Positions 7,757 to 16,717 of a stretch of 64,000 nucleotides of DNA are shown here, piece after piece. The notes below the pieces were generated by a model. The model saw only the letters and a list, made by a program, of their open reading frames with translations. It made no database searches and was not told where the DNA came from. Location: assembly GCA_019119355.1 (NCBI GenBank), contig DWXE01000017.1:1-64000 (forward strand), in the 5' to 3' direction. A program made the position numbers and the translations under genes. This DNA comes from Candidatus Eisenbergiella merdigallinarum. Lineage in GTDB: Bacteria > Bacillota > Clostridia > Lachnospirales > Lachnospiraceae. Position 1 is the first letter of the stretch. Each line of letters opens with the position of its first letter.

Positions 7757-9565
7757 GTGAAAAAAGATTTGCAGGCGACCTGGTTTATGATAAAGCTGGC
7801 CTGGACGTCGCAGGAGAAAAAGGCGATCGTGCTGAGCCTGCTTTCCGCCGGGCTGGCCGTGGCGACCAGTCTCGTCAACCTGTACGTTTCCCCGACGATC
7901 CTGTCGGCGGTGGAGCGAAGAGCGCCCGTGGCGGAGCTGGCGATGACCATCGCCGGATTTACGCTGGCGCTCATGTTCGTATCCGGGGCGTCTTCTTATG
8001 TGAATGCCAATACCATGTACGGGAGGATCAGCGTGCGCATGGAGATCATCAATCTGGTGAACCGGAAGGTGGAAACGACTTCCTTCCCGAATCTGGACGA
8101 CGACGGGTTCCTGAAGCTGGAAGCCAGATCCATGGAAAGCATCTGTTCGAACCAGTCGTCCGGGGAGGCGATCTGGACCACGATGACGAATCTTCTGGCG
8201 GACATGACCGGCCTCATCCTCTACGCGGGGCTTCTGACGTCGATCGAGCCCGTTTTGATCCTGGTGATTCTGGCCACCGCGGCCGCGGGATGGCTTATCG
8301 GCAACCGCATCAACGGCTACGGGTACCGGCACCGGGAGGAAGAGGCGGAAACCGAAAAAAAGATGGAATACCTGTTTCATTGCTCCAGCGATCTGAAGGC
8401 GGCCAAGGAAATCCGGCTTTTCGGGATGCGCCCCTGGCTGGTGGAGCTTCGGGACAAAGCGGTCGGCGCATATCGGGCGTTCCACTGGAAGGCGGAGGGG
8501 GTCTATCTCTGGGCCAGAGTCGCGGATCTGATCCTCACTTTTTTGCGCAACGCCGCGGCGTACGGATATCTCATCGGCCTGGTGCTTCAAAACCGGATAG
8601 AAGTGGCGGAATTTTTGCTGTATTTTGCGGCAGCCAGCGGGTTTTCCGAATGGGTGACCGGGGTTTTGGGCGAACTGAATACGCTGCACAGGCAGGCGCT
8701 GGATATTTCCATCATCCGGGAATATCTGGATTATCCGGAGCCGTTCCGGTTTGAAGGCGGCAGACGCATTCCGGAGAGGGCGGACCAAAACCACGAGATC
8801 CGGCTGGAGGGCGTTTCCTTTCGCTATCCCGGCGCGGAGAAAAATACGCTGACCGGCATCGATCTCACGCTGCACCCCGGAGAAAAGCTGGCTGTGGTGG
8901 GCTTAAACGGGGCGGGGAAAACCACTCTGGTAAAGCTGATCTGCGGGTTCCTGGATCCGACGGAGGGCCGGGTATTGCTGGACGGCGAGGATATCCGGGA
9001 GTTCGACCGGGCGGAATATTACGGGCTGTTTTCCGCGGTGTTTCAGCAGTTTTCCCTGCTGGCGGGAACCATCGCCGCCAATGTGGCGCAGAAGGAAGAG
9101 GACATCGATGGGGAACGGGTCCGGGAATGCCTGGAAAAAGCGGGGCTTTGGGAAAAGGTGAAGTCGCTGCCCTCAGGGTGCGAAACGCGCCTCAACCGGG
9201 AGGTATACGATGAAGCGATCATGCTCTCCGGCGGAGAAACGCAGCGGCTCATGCTGGCCCGGGCCCTTTATAAGGACGGTCCCTTCCTCGTGCTGGACGA
9301 GCCCACGGCGGCTCTGGATCCCATCGCGGAGTCGGAGCTGTATCAGAAATACGACGAGATGACGGAGGGAAAATCGTCCGTCTATATTTCCCATCGCCTG
9401 GCCTCCACCCGGTTCTGCGACCGCATCGTCATGATCGGAGACGGGGGGATCTGCGAGGAGGGCACCCATGAGGAGCTGCTGGCGCGGGGAGGCAGATATG
9501 CCGGCCTGTACGAAGTCCAGAGCAAATATTACAGGGAAGGGGAGATGGAAGATGGAGAAAAATAA
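7757..9565 (+). CDS. ABC exporter half-transporter (permease fused to ATPase), first of a pair
   Basis: The 602-residue product starts at GTG. The N-terminal ~320 residues form a six-helix type-1 exporter membrane domain. The C-terminal nucleotide-binding domain has Walker A (GLNGAGKTTLVK), signature (LSGGETQRLMLARAL), Walker B with catalytic Glu (FLVLDEPTAALDP) and an H-loop (SHR). It overlaps the next gene, which encodes a second half-transporter, so the two likely form a heterodimer. The substrate is unknown; proximity to a LytTR system suggests a peptide or antibiotic-type export role. Confidence 0.92.
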   Translation: MKKDLQATWFMIKLAWTSQEKKAIVLSLLSAGLAVATSLVNLYVSPTILSAVERRAPVAELAMTIAGFTLALMFVSGASSYVNANTMYGRISVRMEIINLVNRKVETTSFPNLDDDGFLKLEARSMESICSNQSSGEAIWTTMTNLLADMTGLILYAGLLTSIEPVLILVILATAAAGWLIGNRINGYGYRHREEEAETEKKMEYLFHCSSDLKAAKEIRLFGMRPWLVELRDKAVGAYRAFHWKAEGVYLWARVADLILTFLRNAAAYGYLIGLVLQNRIEVAEFLLYFAAASGFSEWVTGVLGELNTLHRQALDISIIREYLDYPEPFRFEGGRRIPERADQNHEIRLEGVSFRYPGAEKNTLTGIDLTLHPGEKLAVVGLNGAGKTTLVKLICGFLDPTEGRVLLDGEDIREFDRAEYYGLFSAVFQQFSLLAGTIAANVAQKEEDIDGERVRECLEKAGLWEKVKSLPSGCETRLNREVYDEAIMLSGGETQRLMLARALYKDGPFLVLDEPTAALDPIAESELYQKYDEMTEGKSSVYISHRLASTRFCDRIVMIGDGGICEEGTHEELLARGGRYAGLYEVQSKYYREGEMEDGEK

Positions 9566-11429
9566 AAAACCCGTCTCATGGGGAGAGACGTTCCGGCTCA
9601 GCTGCCGCGCGTTTTTGCTGTTTGTGCGGCGGTATCCGCAGATGGTGGCCTCCAGAATGGTCAGCGCGGTCTGGACGGCGCTGACGCCCTACGTGGGGAT
9701 CCGGCTTTCGGCGCTTCTGGTGGCGGAGCTGGCCGGGGAACGGCGGCCCGACCGCCTGGGATTCCTGGTGCTGGCTTCCCTGTTTTCCGCGGCCCTCATC
9801 GCCCTGATATCGGCATTTTTAAACCGCTGGAGGAAAGCCCGGGGGATTGGGGTCTGGTGGACGATGGAGGAAATTTTTTCCGATAAGCTGCTGGAGATGG
9901 ATTATATCGATCTGGACGAGGCGGAGACCGGGGAATTGCTGGAGAGGATCCGGCAGAACCAGAACAGCGGCGGCTGGGGGCTCTATCGGGTGCTGGAGAG
10001 ATACGAGGATCTGTGTTTGGCCGCGATCACCCTGCTGGGAGGGATTTCCCTGACGGTCTCCCTGTTCGCAGCCAGGGTCCCGGAAAGCGCGGGCGCCTAT
10101 ACGGTTTTGAATCATCCGCTGTTTCTTCTGGCGATTGTCGCCGTTTTGCTCGGGATCACCTGGCTGTCGCCGGCCCTGGCCAACCGGGCGGGGAGCATCT
10201 GGGCGCTGAACGCCGACACGCACAGCCAGGTGAACCGGCTGTTTGGATTTTTCGGCGTGCTCGGCCAGAACCGGGATGTGGCCATGGACGTGCGGATGTA
10301 CCGTCAGGATAAAATCTGCGAACGGTATACCCGCAACAAGGAGGGCGCCTTCGGATCCAAAGGGATGTTCGCCCGGTACAGCCGGGGCTTCGTGGGATTT
10401 TGCAGCGCGGCTTCCTCGGCGGTTTCCGTGATTTTTACGGGCGCGGTGTACGGCTTCGTCTGCCTGAAAGCCTGGGCGGGAGCCTTCGGGCTGGGCGCGG
10501 TCACCCAGTACGTGGCCTCCATCACCAAAGTGGCGGGCGGGGTATCGCAGCTGATTTCTTCCCTGGGGGATCTGCGCAACAACGCCGCATTTTTGAAGCA
10601 GACCTTCTCCTTTCTGGACATTCCGAACAAAATGTATCAGGGCAGCCTCACCGTGGAAAAGCGCCGCGACCGGAAGTACGAGGTGGAATTTCGCAACGTT
10701 TCCTTCCGGTATCCGGGCAGGGAGGAGTACGCCCTGCGTAACGTCAGCATGAAGTTCGAAGTGGGGAAGAGGCTGGCCGTAGTGGGCAGGAACGGGAGCG
10801 GAAAAACCACCTTTATCAAGCTTCTCTGCCGCCTGTACGATCCTGCGGAGGGAGAAATTCTGCTCAACGGGATCGACATCCGCAAATACGATTATGCGGA
10901 ATATATGACGCTGTTTTCCGTGGTATTCCAGGATTTCGCCCTCTTTTCTCTGGGGCTCGGGGAAAACGTGGCGGCCAGCGCGGACTACGATGAAGGCCGC
11001 GCCGAAGACGCCCTGCAAAAGGCGGGGTTCGGGGAGAGGCTGTCTGCCATGGAACGCGGCCTGGAAACGTACCTGCGCAGGGACTACGATCAGGACGGCG
11101 CGGACGTATCCGGGGGCGAGGCGCAGAAAATCGCCATCGCCAGGGCCCTTTACAAAGACGCCCCCTTCCTGGTGATGGACGAACCCACGGCCGCGCTGGA
11201 TCCCGTAGCGGAAGCGGAGATCTACGAAAAGCTCAACGAGATCGTGGGGGACAAAACGGCGATCTATATCAGCCATCGGCTGTCCTCCTGCAAGTTCTGC
11301 GATGAAATCCTGGTCTTTGGCGAAGGGGCCGTGGTGCAGCAGGGGACCCACGCTTCCCTGCTGGCGGACGAAGGGGGAGAGTACTCCCGGCTGTGGAGCG
11401 CGCAGGCGCAGTATTATGCGGAATCATAA
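9552..11429 (+). CDS. ABC exporter half-transporter, second of a pair
   Basis: The product is 625 residues from the ATG at 9552, which is preceded by GGGGAGATGGAAG; this overlaps the previous gene by 14 bases. It has a membrane domain in the N-terminal half and a nucleotide-binding domain with VVGRNGSGKTTFIK (Walker A), VSGGEAQKIAIARAL (signature), FLVMDEPTAALDP (Walker B) and ISHR (H-loop). Both half-transporters keep complete ATPase motifs, so neither site is obviously degenerate. The translational overlap argues for coupled synthesis of the two subunits. Confidence 0.92.
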   Translation: MEKNKKPVSWGETFRLSCRAFLLFVRRYPQMVASRMVSAVWTALTPYVGIRLSALLVAELAGERRPDRLGFLVLASLFSAALIALISAFLNRWRKARGIGVWWTMEEIFSDKLLEMDYIDLDEAETGELLERIRQNQNSGGWGLYRVLERYEDLCLAAITLLGGISLTVSLFAARVPESAGAYTVLNHPLFLLAIVAVLLGITWLSPALANRAGSIWALNADTHSQVNRLFGFFGVLGQNRDVAMDVRMYRQDKICERYTRNKEGAFGSKGMFARYSRGFVGFCSAASSAVSVIFTGAVYGFVCLKAWAGAFGLGAVTQYVASITKVAGGVSQLISSLGDLRNNAAFLKQTFSFLDIPNKMYQGSLTVEKRRDRKYEVEFRNVSFRYPGREEYALRNVSMKFEVGKRLAVVGRNGSGKTTFIKLLCRLYDPAEGEILLNGIDIRKYDYAEYMTLFSVVFQDFALFSLGLGENVAASADYDEGRAEDALQKAGFGERLSAMERGLETYLRRDYDQDGADVSGGEAQKIAIARALYKDAPFLVMDEPTAALDPVAEAEIYEKLNEIVGDKTAIYISHRLSSCKFCDEILVFGEGAVVQQGTHASLLADEGGEYSRLWSAQAQYYAES

Positions 11430-11469
11430 TGGGAAGATAAGGGAAAGATAAGGGAAATAAGGCGAAGAA

Positions 11470-11506
11470 AATCCGGCGCGGTTTCTGTGGAAATCCGCGC
11501 CGGATT
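11470..11506. terminator. Strong GC-rich hairpin after the ABC exporter genes
   Basis: AATCCGGCGCGG and CCGCGCCGGATT form a 12-bp perfect stem with a 13-base loop. There is no T tract on the plus side, while TTTTCTTC follows on the minus side. It may still attenuate plus-strand transcription. Confidence 0.4.
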
Positions 11507-11584
11507 GTAGTACAATCTCCTGTATTACGAGCGATACGAAGCGCGCGGGCGCGATGCGGGATCGCGGCGGAAGGGAGCCCGAAG

Positions 11585-12622
11585 ATGGAGCGGGAGGAAC
11601 TTTTAAAAGCGTGCGGGCTGTGCCCCCGGGCCTGCCGGGCGGACAGGACGGCGGGACAAACGGGATACTGCGGCCAGGGCAGCGCGGTTGTAGCGGCCAG
11701 GGCGGCGCTGCATTTCTGGGAGGAACCCTGTATTTCCGGGAGAAGCGGATCCGGGGCGGTGTTCTTTTCCGGCTGCACCCTGCGCTGCGTTTTCTGCCAG
11801 AATTACGAAATCGCTGCGGGGCGCGCGGGATGGGAGATCAGCCGGGAGAGGCTGGCTGATATTTTCCTGGAGCTGGAGGGGCGGGGGGCCAACAACATCA
11901 ACCTGGTCACGGCGGGGCACTTTGCGCCCCAGGTGGCGGACGCCCTGGAGAGGGCCAGGGCGCGGGGGCTTTCCGTTCCCGCGGTATACAACACTTCGGC
12001 TTACGAGACCGTGGAAACGCTGCGGATGTTTCGCGGGCTGGTGGATATTTATCTGCCGGATTTCAAGTATGTCTCCGCCAGGCTGGCGGAGGATCTGTCC
12101 GGCGCTCCGGATTATTTCGAGCGGGCAGCGGCGGCGCTGGAGGAAATGGAGGCCCAGGTGGGGGAACCGGCCTTTTTCGACGCCGGGAAAGGGACGGAAA
12201 AGAGGTCGGGAGAGGGGGAACGGCTTTTGAGCGCCCGGGAGATGAACGAAGCCTGTCAGGAGGATGCGGATTTCCTGATGAAAAAGGGGATGATCGTCCG
12301 ACATCTGGCGCTGCCGGGGCAGGGAGCGGATTCCAGGCGCGTGCTGCGGTATTTGCACGGGACCTTCGGAAACCGGATTTACATCAGCCTGATGAATCAA
12401 TACACGCCCATGCCCGGGATCCGGGAAAGGCTGGAGGAAAGGCTGGGAGAGCGGGCGAAGGAGTACCGGGCCCTGTGCCGGAAGCTGACGGAGCGGGAGT
12501 ACGGCCGGCTGGTGGACGGGCTGCTGGAGCTGGGCGCAGAAAACGCCTTCATCCAGGAAGGGGAAACCGCAAAGGAGAGTTTTATCCCGGCCTTCGACGG
12601 GGATGGGCTTCGGGACATTTGA
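11585..12622 (+). CDS. PflA-like radical SAM protein
   Basis: The 345-residue product has an N-terminal Cys-rich region (CGLCPRACRADR...GYCGQG) and then the radical SAM motif FFSGCTLRCVFCQNYE (C-x3-C-x2-C) near residue 60. Motifs NINLVTAGHFAPQ, VYNTSAYE and DIYLPDFKY follow, as in uncharacterised radical SAM proteins related to pyruvate-formate-lyase activases. It therefore probably binds a 4Fe-4S cluster and cleaves SAM; the target is not known. Compared with family members I recall, a charged stretch around residues 190-225 (containing GKGTEKRSGEGERLL) looks inserted. It is followed after 15 bases by a phospholipase D-family gene. Confidence 0.85.
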   Translation: MEREELLKACGLCPRACRADRTAGQTGYCGQGSAVVAARAALHFWEEPCISGRSGSGAVFFSGCTLRCVFCQNYEIAAGRAGWEISRERLADIFLELEGRGANNINLVTAGHFAPQVADALERARARGLSVPAVYNTSAYETVETLRMFRGLVDIYLPDFKYVSARLAEDLSGAPDYFERAAAALEEMEAQVGEPAFFDAGKGTEKRSGEGERLLSAREMNEACQEDADFLMKKGMIVRHLALPGQGADSRRVLRYLHGTFGNRIYISLMNQYTPMPGIRERLEERLGERAKEYRALCRKLTEREYGRLVDGLLELGAENAFIQEGETAKESFIPAFDGDGLRDI

Positions 12623-12637
12623 GGAGTTTATGAATCG

Positions 12638-14065
12638 ATGATCAAGAGAGGAATCAGGATCGCCGGGCTGGCCCTGCTGGCGCTGCTGGTCTATCTGGCG
12701 GCGGGCGCGGCCCTTCCTTTCATCCGGCAGCCCGAAATGAGCCGGGAGACCGCAGAGCAGTTTGAGGAAACGGAGTTTTACGGGGATGAGACGGGGAACG
12801 AGCGGGCTGCTCTTCTGACGGAAAACGGGGAAGCCCTGGCGGAGCGGATCCGGCTGATCGAAGGGGCGCAGGAGAGGATCATTTTGTCCACCTTTGAATT
12901 TCGCAGCGACGAGAGCGGGAAGGATGTGCTGGCCGCCCTGCTGACGGCCGCGGACCGGGGCGTTTCGGTGCGGGTAATCGTGGACGGATTCCCGGCCTTC
13001 AAAGACCTTCAGCTGCCGGACGATCCGTATTTTCAGGCGCTGGCCGCCCATGAAAATGCGCAGATCGCCATCTACAATCCGGTGAATCCCCTAAAGCCCT
13101 GGAAGCTCATGGGACGGCTGCACGACAAATATCTCATCGCGGACGACGCCGCCTATATTCTGGGCGGGCGAAACACGTATGATTTCTTCCTGGGCGACTA
13201 TGAAGGATACAAAAACTACGACTGGGACGTGCTGGTTTCCTGCGAAGAACCCGGATCCGGGGAGTCCGTGAACGCTCTGCTGGATTATTTTTCCGGAGTC
13301 TGGGAGCTGCCCCTGTGCCGGATCTGGAAGGACGATCCCAAGCTTCTGGAGAAGGAACGGGTGGCGGCCGCCGGGGAGGAGCTCCGGGAGCGGTACGCCG
13401 CCAGGAAGGAGGAGCACCCGGACTGGTTTGAACCCCGCGATTACGAAGAGAGCACCCGGGAAGTCAACCGCATCCGGCTGCTGTCCAATCCCACCCACTG
13501 TTACGCCAAGGAGCCGGCCGTCTTTTACGCCATGACGGAGCTGATGAAGTCGGCCCGAAGGGAGGTGCGGTTCCACACGCCCTATATTATCTGCGACGAC
13601 TGGATGATGGAGCGGCTGAAGGAAGTGTGCGACAGCGTGGATTCCGTGGCCATGATGACCAATTCCGCAGCCAACAACGGAAACCCTTTCGGCGCCATGG
13701 ACTATGAAAAGAACAGGGATGAGATTCTGGAAACCGGCGTGGAGGTTCTGGAGTACGACGGCGGGATTTCCTATCACGGGAAATGCTTTGTGATGGACGA
13801 CAGGCTGTCCGGCATCGGTTCCTTTAACTGGGATATGCGCAGCGCCTACATCGATACGGAGATCATGCTGATCATCGACAGCGCGGAAATCAACGCCGAT
13901 ATGCGCCGGGAGATGGGAGAGTACGAGGCGAAGGCGCTGACGGTGACCGGGGAAGGGGAAGTGCTGGCGCCGGAGGGGATGACCCCTCAGACGCCGTCGC
14001 CAAAACAGAGGATCCTGACGGCATTGCTGGGAATCTTCGCGGGATGGGCCAGGTTCCTGATGTAG
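12638..14065 (+). CDS. Phospholipase D-family protein (cardiolipin-synthase-like)
   Basis: The 475-residue product has an N-terminal membrane anchor or uncleaved signal (residues 8-30, hydrophobic) and two PLD catalytic motifs. HDKYLIADDAAYILGGRN lies near residue 163, and HGKCFVMDDRLSGIGSFNWD near residue 380. The two H-x-K-x4-D motifs make one active site that transfers or hydrolyses phosphatidyl groups, as in cardiolipin synthases. The lipid substrate cannot be read from sequence. A 12-bp bidirectional terminator follows. Confidence 0.88.
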   Translation: MIKRGIRIAGLALLALLVYLAAGAALPFIRQPEMSRETAEQFEETEFYGDETGNERAALLTENGEALAERIRLIEGAQERIILSTFEFRSDESGKDVLAALLTAADRGVSVRVIVDGFPAFKDLQLPDDPYFQALAAHENAQIAIYNPVNPLKPWKLMGRLHDKYLIADDAAYILGGRNTYDFFLGDYEGYKNYDWDVLVSCEEPGSGESVNALLDYFSGVWELPLCRIWKDDPKLLEKERVAAAGEELRERYAARKEEHPDWFEPRDYEESTREVNRIRLLSNPTHCYAKEPAVFYAMTELMKSARREVRFHTPYIICDDWMMERLKEVCDSVDSVAMMTNSAANNGNPFGAMDYEKNRDEILETGVEVLEYDGGISYHGKCFVMDDRLSGIGSFNWDMRSAYIDTEIMLIIDSAEINADMRREMGEYEAKALTVTGEGEVLAPEGMTPQTPSPKQRILTALLGIFAGWARFLM

Positions 14066-14084
14066 GAACCCGGGAAAAAACGAA

Positions 14085-14111
14085 AAAACGCCGCGCTTTG
14101 CGCGGCGTTTT
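14085..14111. terminator. Bidirectional intrinsic terminator between the PLD gene and lon
   Basis: AAAACGCCGCGC and GCGCGGCGTTTT form a 12-bp stem with a TTT loop, with T-rich sequence on both exits. It serves the converging PLD-family gene and lon. Confidence 0.85.
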
Positions 14112-14130
14112 CGCCTTCTGCGTATCGGTT

Positions 14131-16395
14131 TCAGAGCAGACGGCCCAGCGCCTCCTCCACGGTCCGGACCGGGATGATTTCCAGCTTCTGCTTTACCTCG
14201 TCCGCCACCTCGTCCAGATCGTCCAGGTTATCTTCGGGGATCAGGACTTTTGAGATGCCGGCCCGCTGCGCGGCCATGAGCTTTTCGGGCAGGCCGCCGA
14301 TGGGCATGACGCCGCCGCGCAGGGAAACCTCTCCGGTCATGGCCCAGTCGGGATCCACGGGCTTTCCCGTGAACAGGGACGCCAGGGCGGCCACCAGGGT
14401 GATGCCCGCGGAGGGGCCGTCTTTGGGGACCGCGCCCGCCGGAACATGGACGTGCAGATCGTGGTTTTCCAGGACGGACGTTTCCTCCGGATAGAGGGAT
14501 TTCACCAGGCTTAAGGCGATCTGTACGGATTCCTTCATGACGTCCCCCAGCTGGCCGGTGATCAGAAGGCCGCCCTTGCCGCGGGTCAGCCGGGTTTCGA
14601 TGAACAGGATTTCTCCGCCCGCCCGGGTCCAGGCCAGACCGGTGACCACGCCGGGCGCGGGATCGTGCAGCCGGCTTTCGTGGCGGAGCTGTTTTTTGCC
14701 CAGAAATTCCTCCAGATTTTCCTCCGTGACGGAGATTCCGTCCGGCTCTCCGTTCACCAGTTTGACCGCGGCGCTGCGGCAGAGGGTATCGATGAGGTTT
14801 TTCAGGCTCCGGACGCCGGATTCCATGGTATACCCGTCGATCGTTTTGCGCAGCCCCCCGTCGGAAAGGGAGAGCTTCCCGTCCGGAATGCCCGCGGAAG
14901 TCAGAGCGCGGGGCAGCAGATGCTTCCGGGCGATCTGGAATTTTTCCGACGCGGTGTAGCCGGAGAAGGAGATGACCTCCATCCGGTTCAAGAGGGGCTC
15001 CGGAATGGTGTCCGTGGAGTTGGCGGTGCAGACGAACAGCACGTTGGAAAGGTCGTAGGGGACGTTCATGTAGTGGTCCGTGAAGCTGTTGTTCTGCTCC
15101 GGATCCAGCACTTCCAGCAGGGCGCTGGCGGGATCGCCGCCGTAGTCCTTCGCCAGCTTGTCCACCTCGTCCAGCACCATGACGGGATTGGACGCTCCGC
15201 AGCGCTTCATCCCTTCCATAATGCGGCCCGGCATGGCGCCGATATAGGTCCGCCTGTGGCCGCGGATTTCCGCCTCGTCCCGGATGCCGCCCAGGCTGAT
15301 GCGGACGTATTCCCGCCCCAGCGCCCGGGCGATGCTCTGCCCGATGCTGGTTTTGCCCGTGCCCGGAGCGCCCACGAACAGGAGGATGGAACCGGACTGC
15401 TTCCGGTTTAAAGCCATGACGGCCAGCTGCTGAACGATCCGCTCCTTCACCTTTTTCAGGCCGAAATGGTCTTCGTCCAGAATTTCCTGCGCCTTTTTCA
15501 GATCGATGGCGGGAGCCGCAGGCGCCTTCCAGGACAGGCTGGTGACGAAATCCAGATAGTCGTAGAGCATGCCGTATTCGTGGCTCTCCTTCCCCTCCTG
15601 CCGCATCCGGTTGAGCACCTTGTCCGCTTCCCGGCGGGCGGTTTTATTCATGCCAGAACGGGAGATTTTGCGTTCGAACTTCCGGACGTCGGAAACGTTT
15701 TCCGGGTGCATATCGTCCAGCTCCTTTTGCAGATAGTCGATCTGCTTTTTCAGGGCAGCTTCCCGGTAGAGCTGTTCCTGATCCCCCTTCTGCGCGGCTT
15801 CGGCTTCCGCGGATACCCGGGAAATTTCCATGAATTCGTTGACGGCCCGGGCGATCTTTTCGTAGCGCTCCCGGCGGGAATCGGCCGCCAGGATGTCGTA
15901 TTTCTCCTTCGGGGTCAGATTCAGGTAGTCCGAAAGGGCGCAGGCCAGGTCGTGTACGTTCTGGCGCTGCAGGATGAAGCTCCTGGCCCAGATTCCCCAC
16001 TGATAGCCCTGCACGAATTTCAGAAGGGAAGAACGCAGCTGGAGAAAGATCTGCCGGTCTTCCTCTTCGCTCAGATCGGCGATTTCCGGGCGGATGGAAG
16101 CGGAAGCCGTCAAAACCCCGTTTTCGATTTCCAGATCGGAAACATCCGCCCGTTCCAGGGTGCGGATCTGAATCGTATCTCCGTCGCTGTTCCCCTCCAC
16201 CCGGGCGGAAATGCCGATGGGATAAAAATCCTTCGGCGTATATTCCCGGTCCTCCCGGCGGTTTTTCACCTGGATGAACAGAATCTGGCAGCCGGGCTCC
16301 AGATCCTCCGGGTTCTGTCCGGAGAAAAAATCCTTCTTAAAATAATAGGAAACGTCCGGCAACAACAATGTATTGTAAATCGGCCTCGTGATCAT
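14131..16395 (-). CDS. lon: ATP-dependent Lon protease
   Basis: The 754-residue product is close to the usual Lon length. It has an N-terminal substrate-binding LON domain and a coiled-coil region. The AAA+ module has FVGAPGTGKTSIGQSIARAL (Walker A) and MVLDEVDKL (Walker B). The C-terminal S16 protease domain has the catalytic Ser in KDGPSAGITLVAALASL and the Lys about 43 residues later. Lon degrades misfolded and regulatory proteins in the cytoplasm. The chosen ATG has AAGGAGG at good spacing. A CIRCE-like inverted repeat lies 24-50 bases upstream, which suggests HrcA control together with the nearby hsp20 genes. Confidence 0.95.
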   Translation of the reverse strand: MITRPIYNTLLLPDVSYYFKKDFFSGQNPEDLEPGCQILFIQVKNRREDREYTPKDFYPIGISARVEGNSDGDTIQIRTLERADVSDLEIENGVLTASASIRPEIADLSEEEDRQIFLQLRSSLLKFVQGYQWGIWARSFILQRQNVHDLACALSDYLNLTPKEKYDILAADSRRERYEKIARAVNEFMEISRVSAEAEAAQKGDQEQLYREAALKKQIDYLQKELDDMHPENVSDVRKFERKISRSGMNKTARREADKVLNRMRQEGKESHEYGMLYDYLDFVTSLSWKAPAAPAIDLKKAQEILDEDHFGLKKVKERIVQQLAVMALNRKQSGSILLFVGAPGTGKTSIGQSIARALGREYVRISLGGIRDEAEIRGHRRTYIGAMPGRIMEGMKRCGASNPVMVLDEVDKLAKDYGGDPASALLEVLDPEQNNSFTDHYMNVPYDLSNVLFVCTANSTDTIPEPLLNRMEVISFSGYTASEKFQIARKHLLPRALTSAGIPDGKLSLSDGGLRKTIDGYTMESGVRSLKNLIDTLCRSAAVKLVNGEPDGISVTEENLEEFLGKKQLRHESRLHDPAPGVVTGLAWTRAGGEILFIETRLTRGKGGLLITGQLGDVMKESVQIALSLVKSLYPEETSVLENHDLHVHVPAGAVPKDGPSAGITLVAALASLFTGKPVDPDWAMTGEVSLRGGVMPIGGLPEKLMAAQRAGISKVLIPEDNLDDLDEVADEVKQKLEIIPVRTVEEALGRLL

Positions 16396-16418
16396 CAAAT
16401 CGTCCTCCTTTGCATCTG

Positions 16419-16445
16419 GCAGCGCTCTGGCTAAGAGAGTGCTAA
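16419..16445 (-). promoter_or_regulatory. Degenerate CIRCE element upstream of lon
   Basis: GCAGCGCTC, nine bases, then GAGTGCTAA. The right arm is a perfect CIRCE half-site; the left arm matches the consensus TTAGCACTC at six of nine positions. The nine-base spacer is exact. This is the binding geometry of the heat-shock repressor HrcA. Confidence 0.6.
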
Positions 16446-16535
16446 TTCCGGTGTAAAAAGAATGGGGACACCGCATAAAAACAGAACCGGAATGCGCTTT
16501 ATGCGGCAGCCCCTCGCTGCCATCGGGCACAGACA

Positions 16536-16562
16536 TCAACTCTGGGAGTTGACACTGTGTCA
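16536..16562. promoter_or_regulatory. Two overlapping inverted repeats between lon and the GNAT gene
   Basis: TCAACTC-TGG-GAGTTGA (16536-16552) overlaps TGACAC-T-GTGTCA (16550-16562). A TTGACA -35-like hexamer lies inside them on the plus strand, without a clear -10. The arrangement resembles an operator, possibly of MerR type, but no cognate regulator is adjacent. Confidence 0.4.
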
Positions 16563-16717
16563 TTAAAGTGAAAATAACACAGAAGCACATCCCTGTCAAT
16601 ATTTTTTTCAAAATATCCCCTGCGCCCCGTTTCCTTTTCCAAACGGGTATTGCAACCGGGGGAAGAAGGAGGTATCCTGATGCCATGACGGGAATGAAAG
16701 CCGAAAGGGAGGTTCGT

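Noticed and set aside
7013-8875. A 620-residue minus-strand open frame over the kinase and ABC genes
   Set aside because: It is Arg/Pro/His/Gln-rich, has no domain and lies opposite well-supported genes. Similar long antisense frames at 9819-11351, 11603-13051, 26729-28021 and 42470-44704 are rejected for the same reason.
15466-16434. A 322-residue plus-strand open frame opposite lon
   Set aside because: Lon is unambiguous on the other strand; the frame is a consequence of high GC and has no recognisable protein features.
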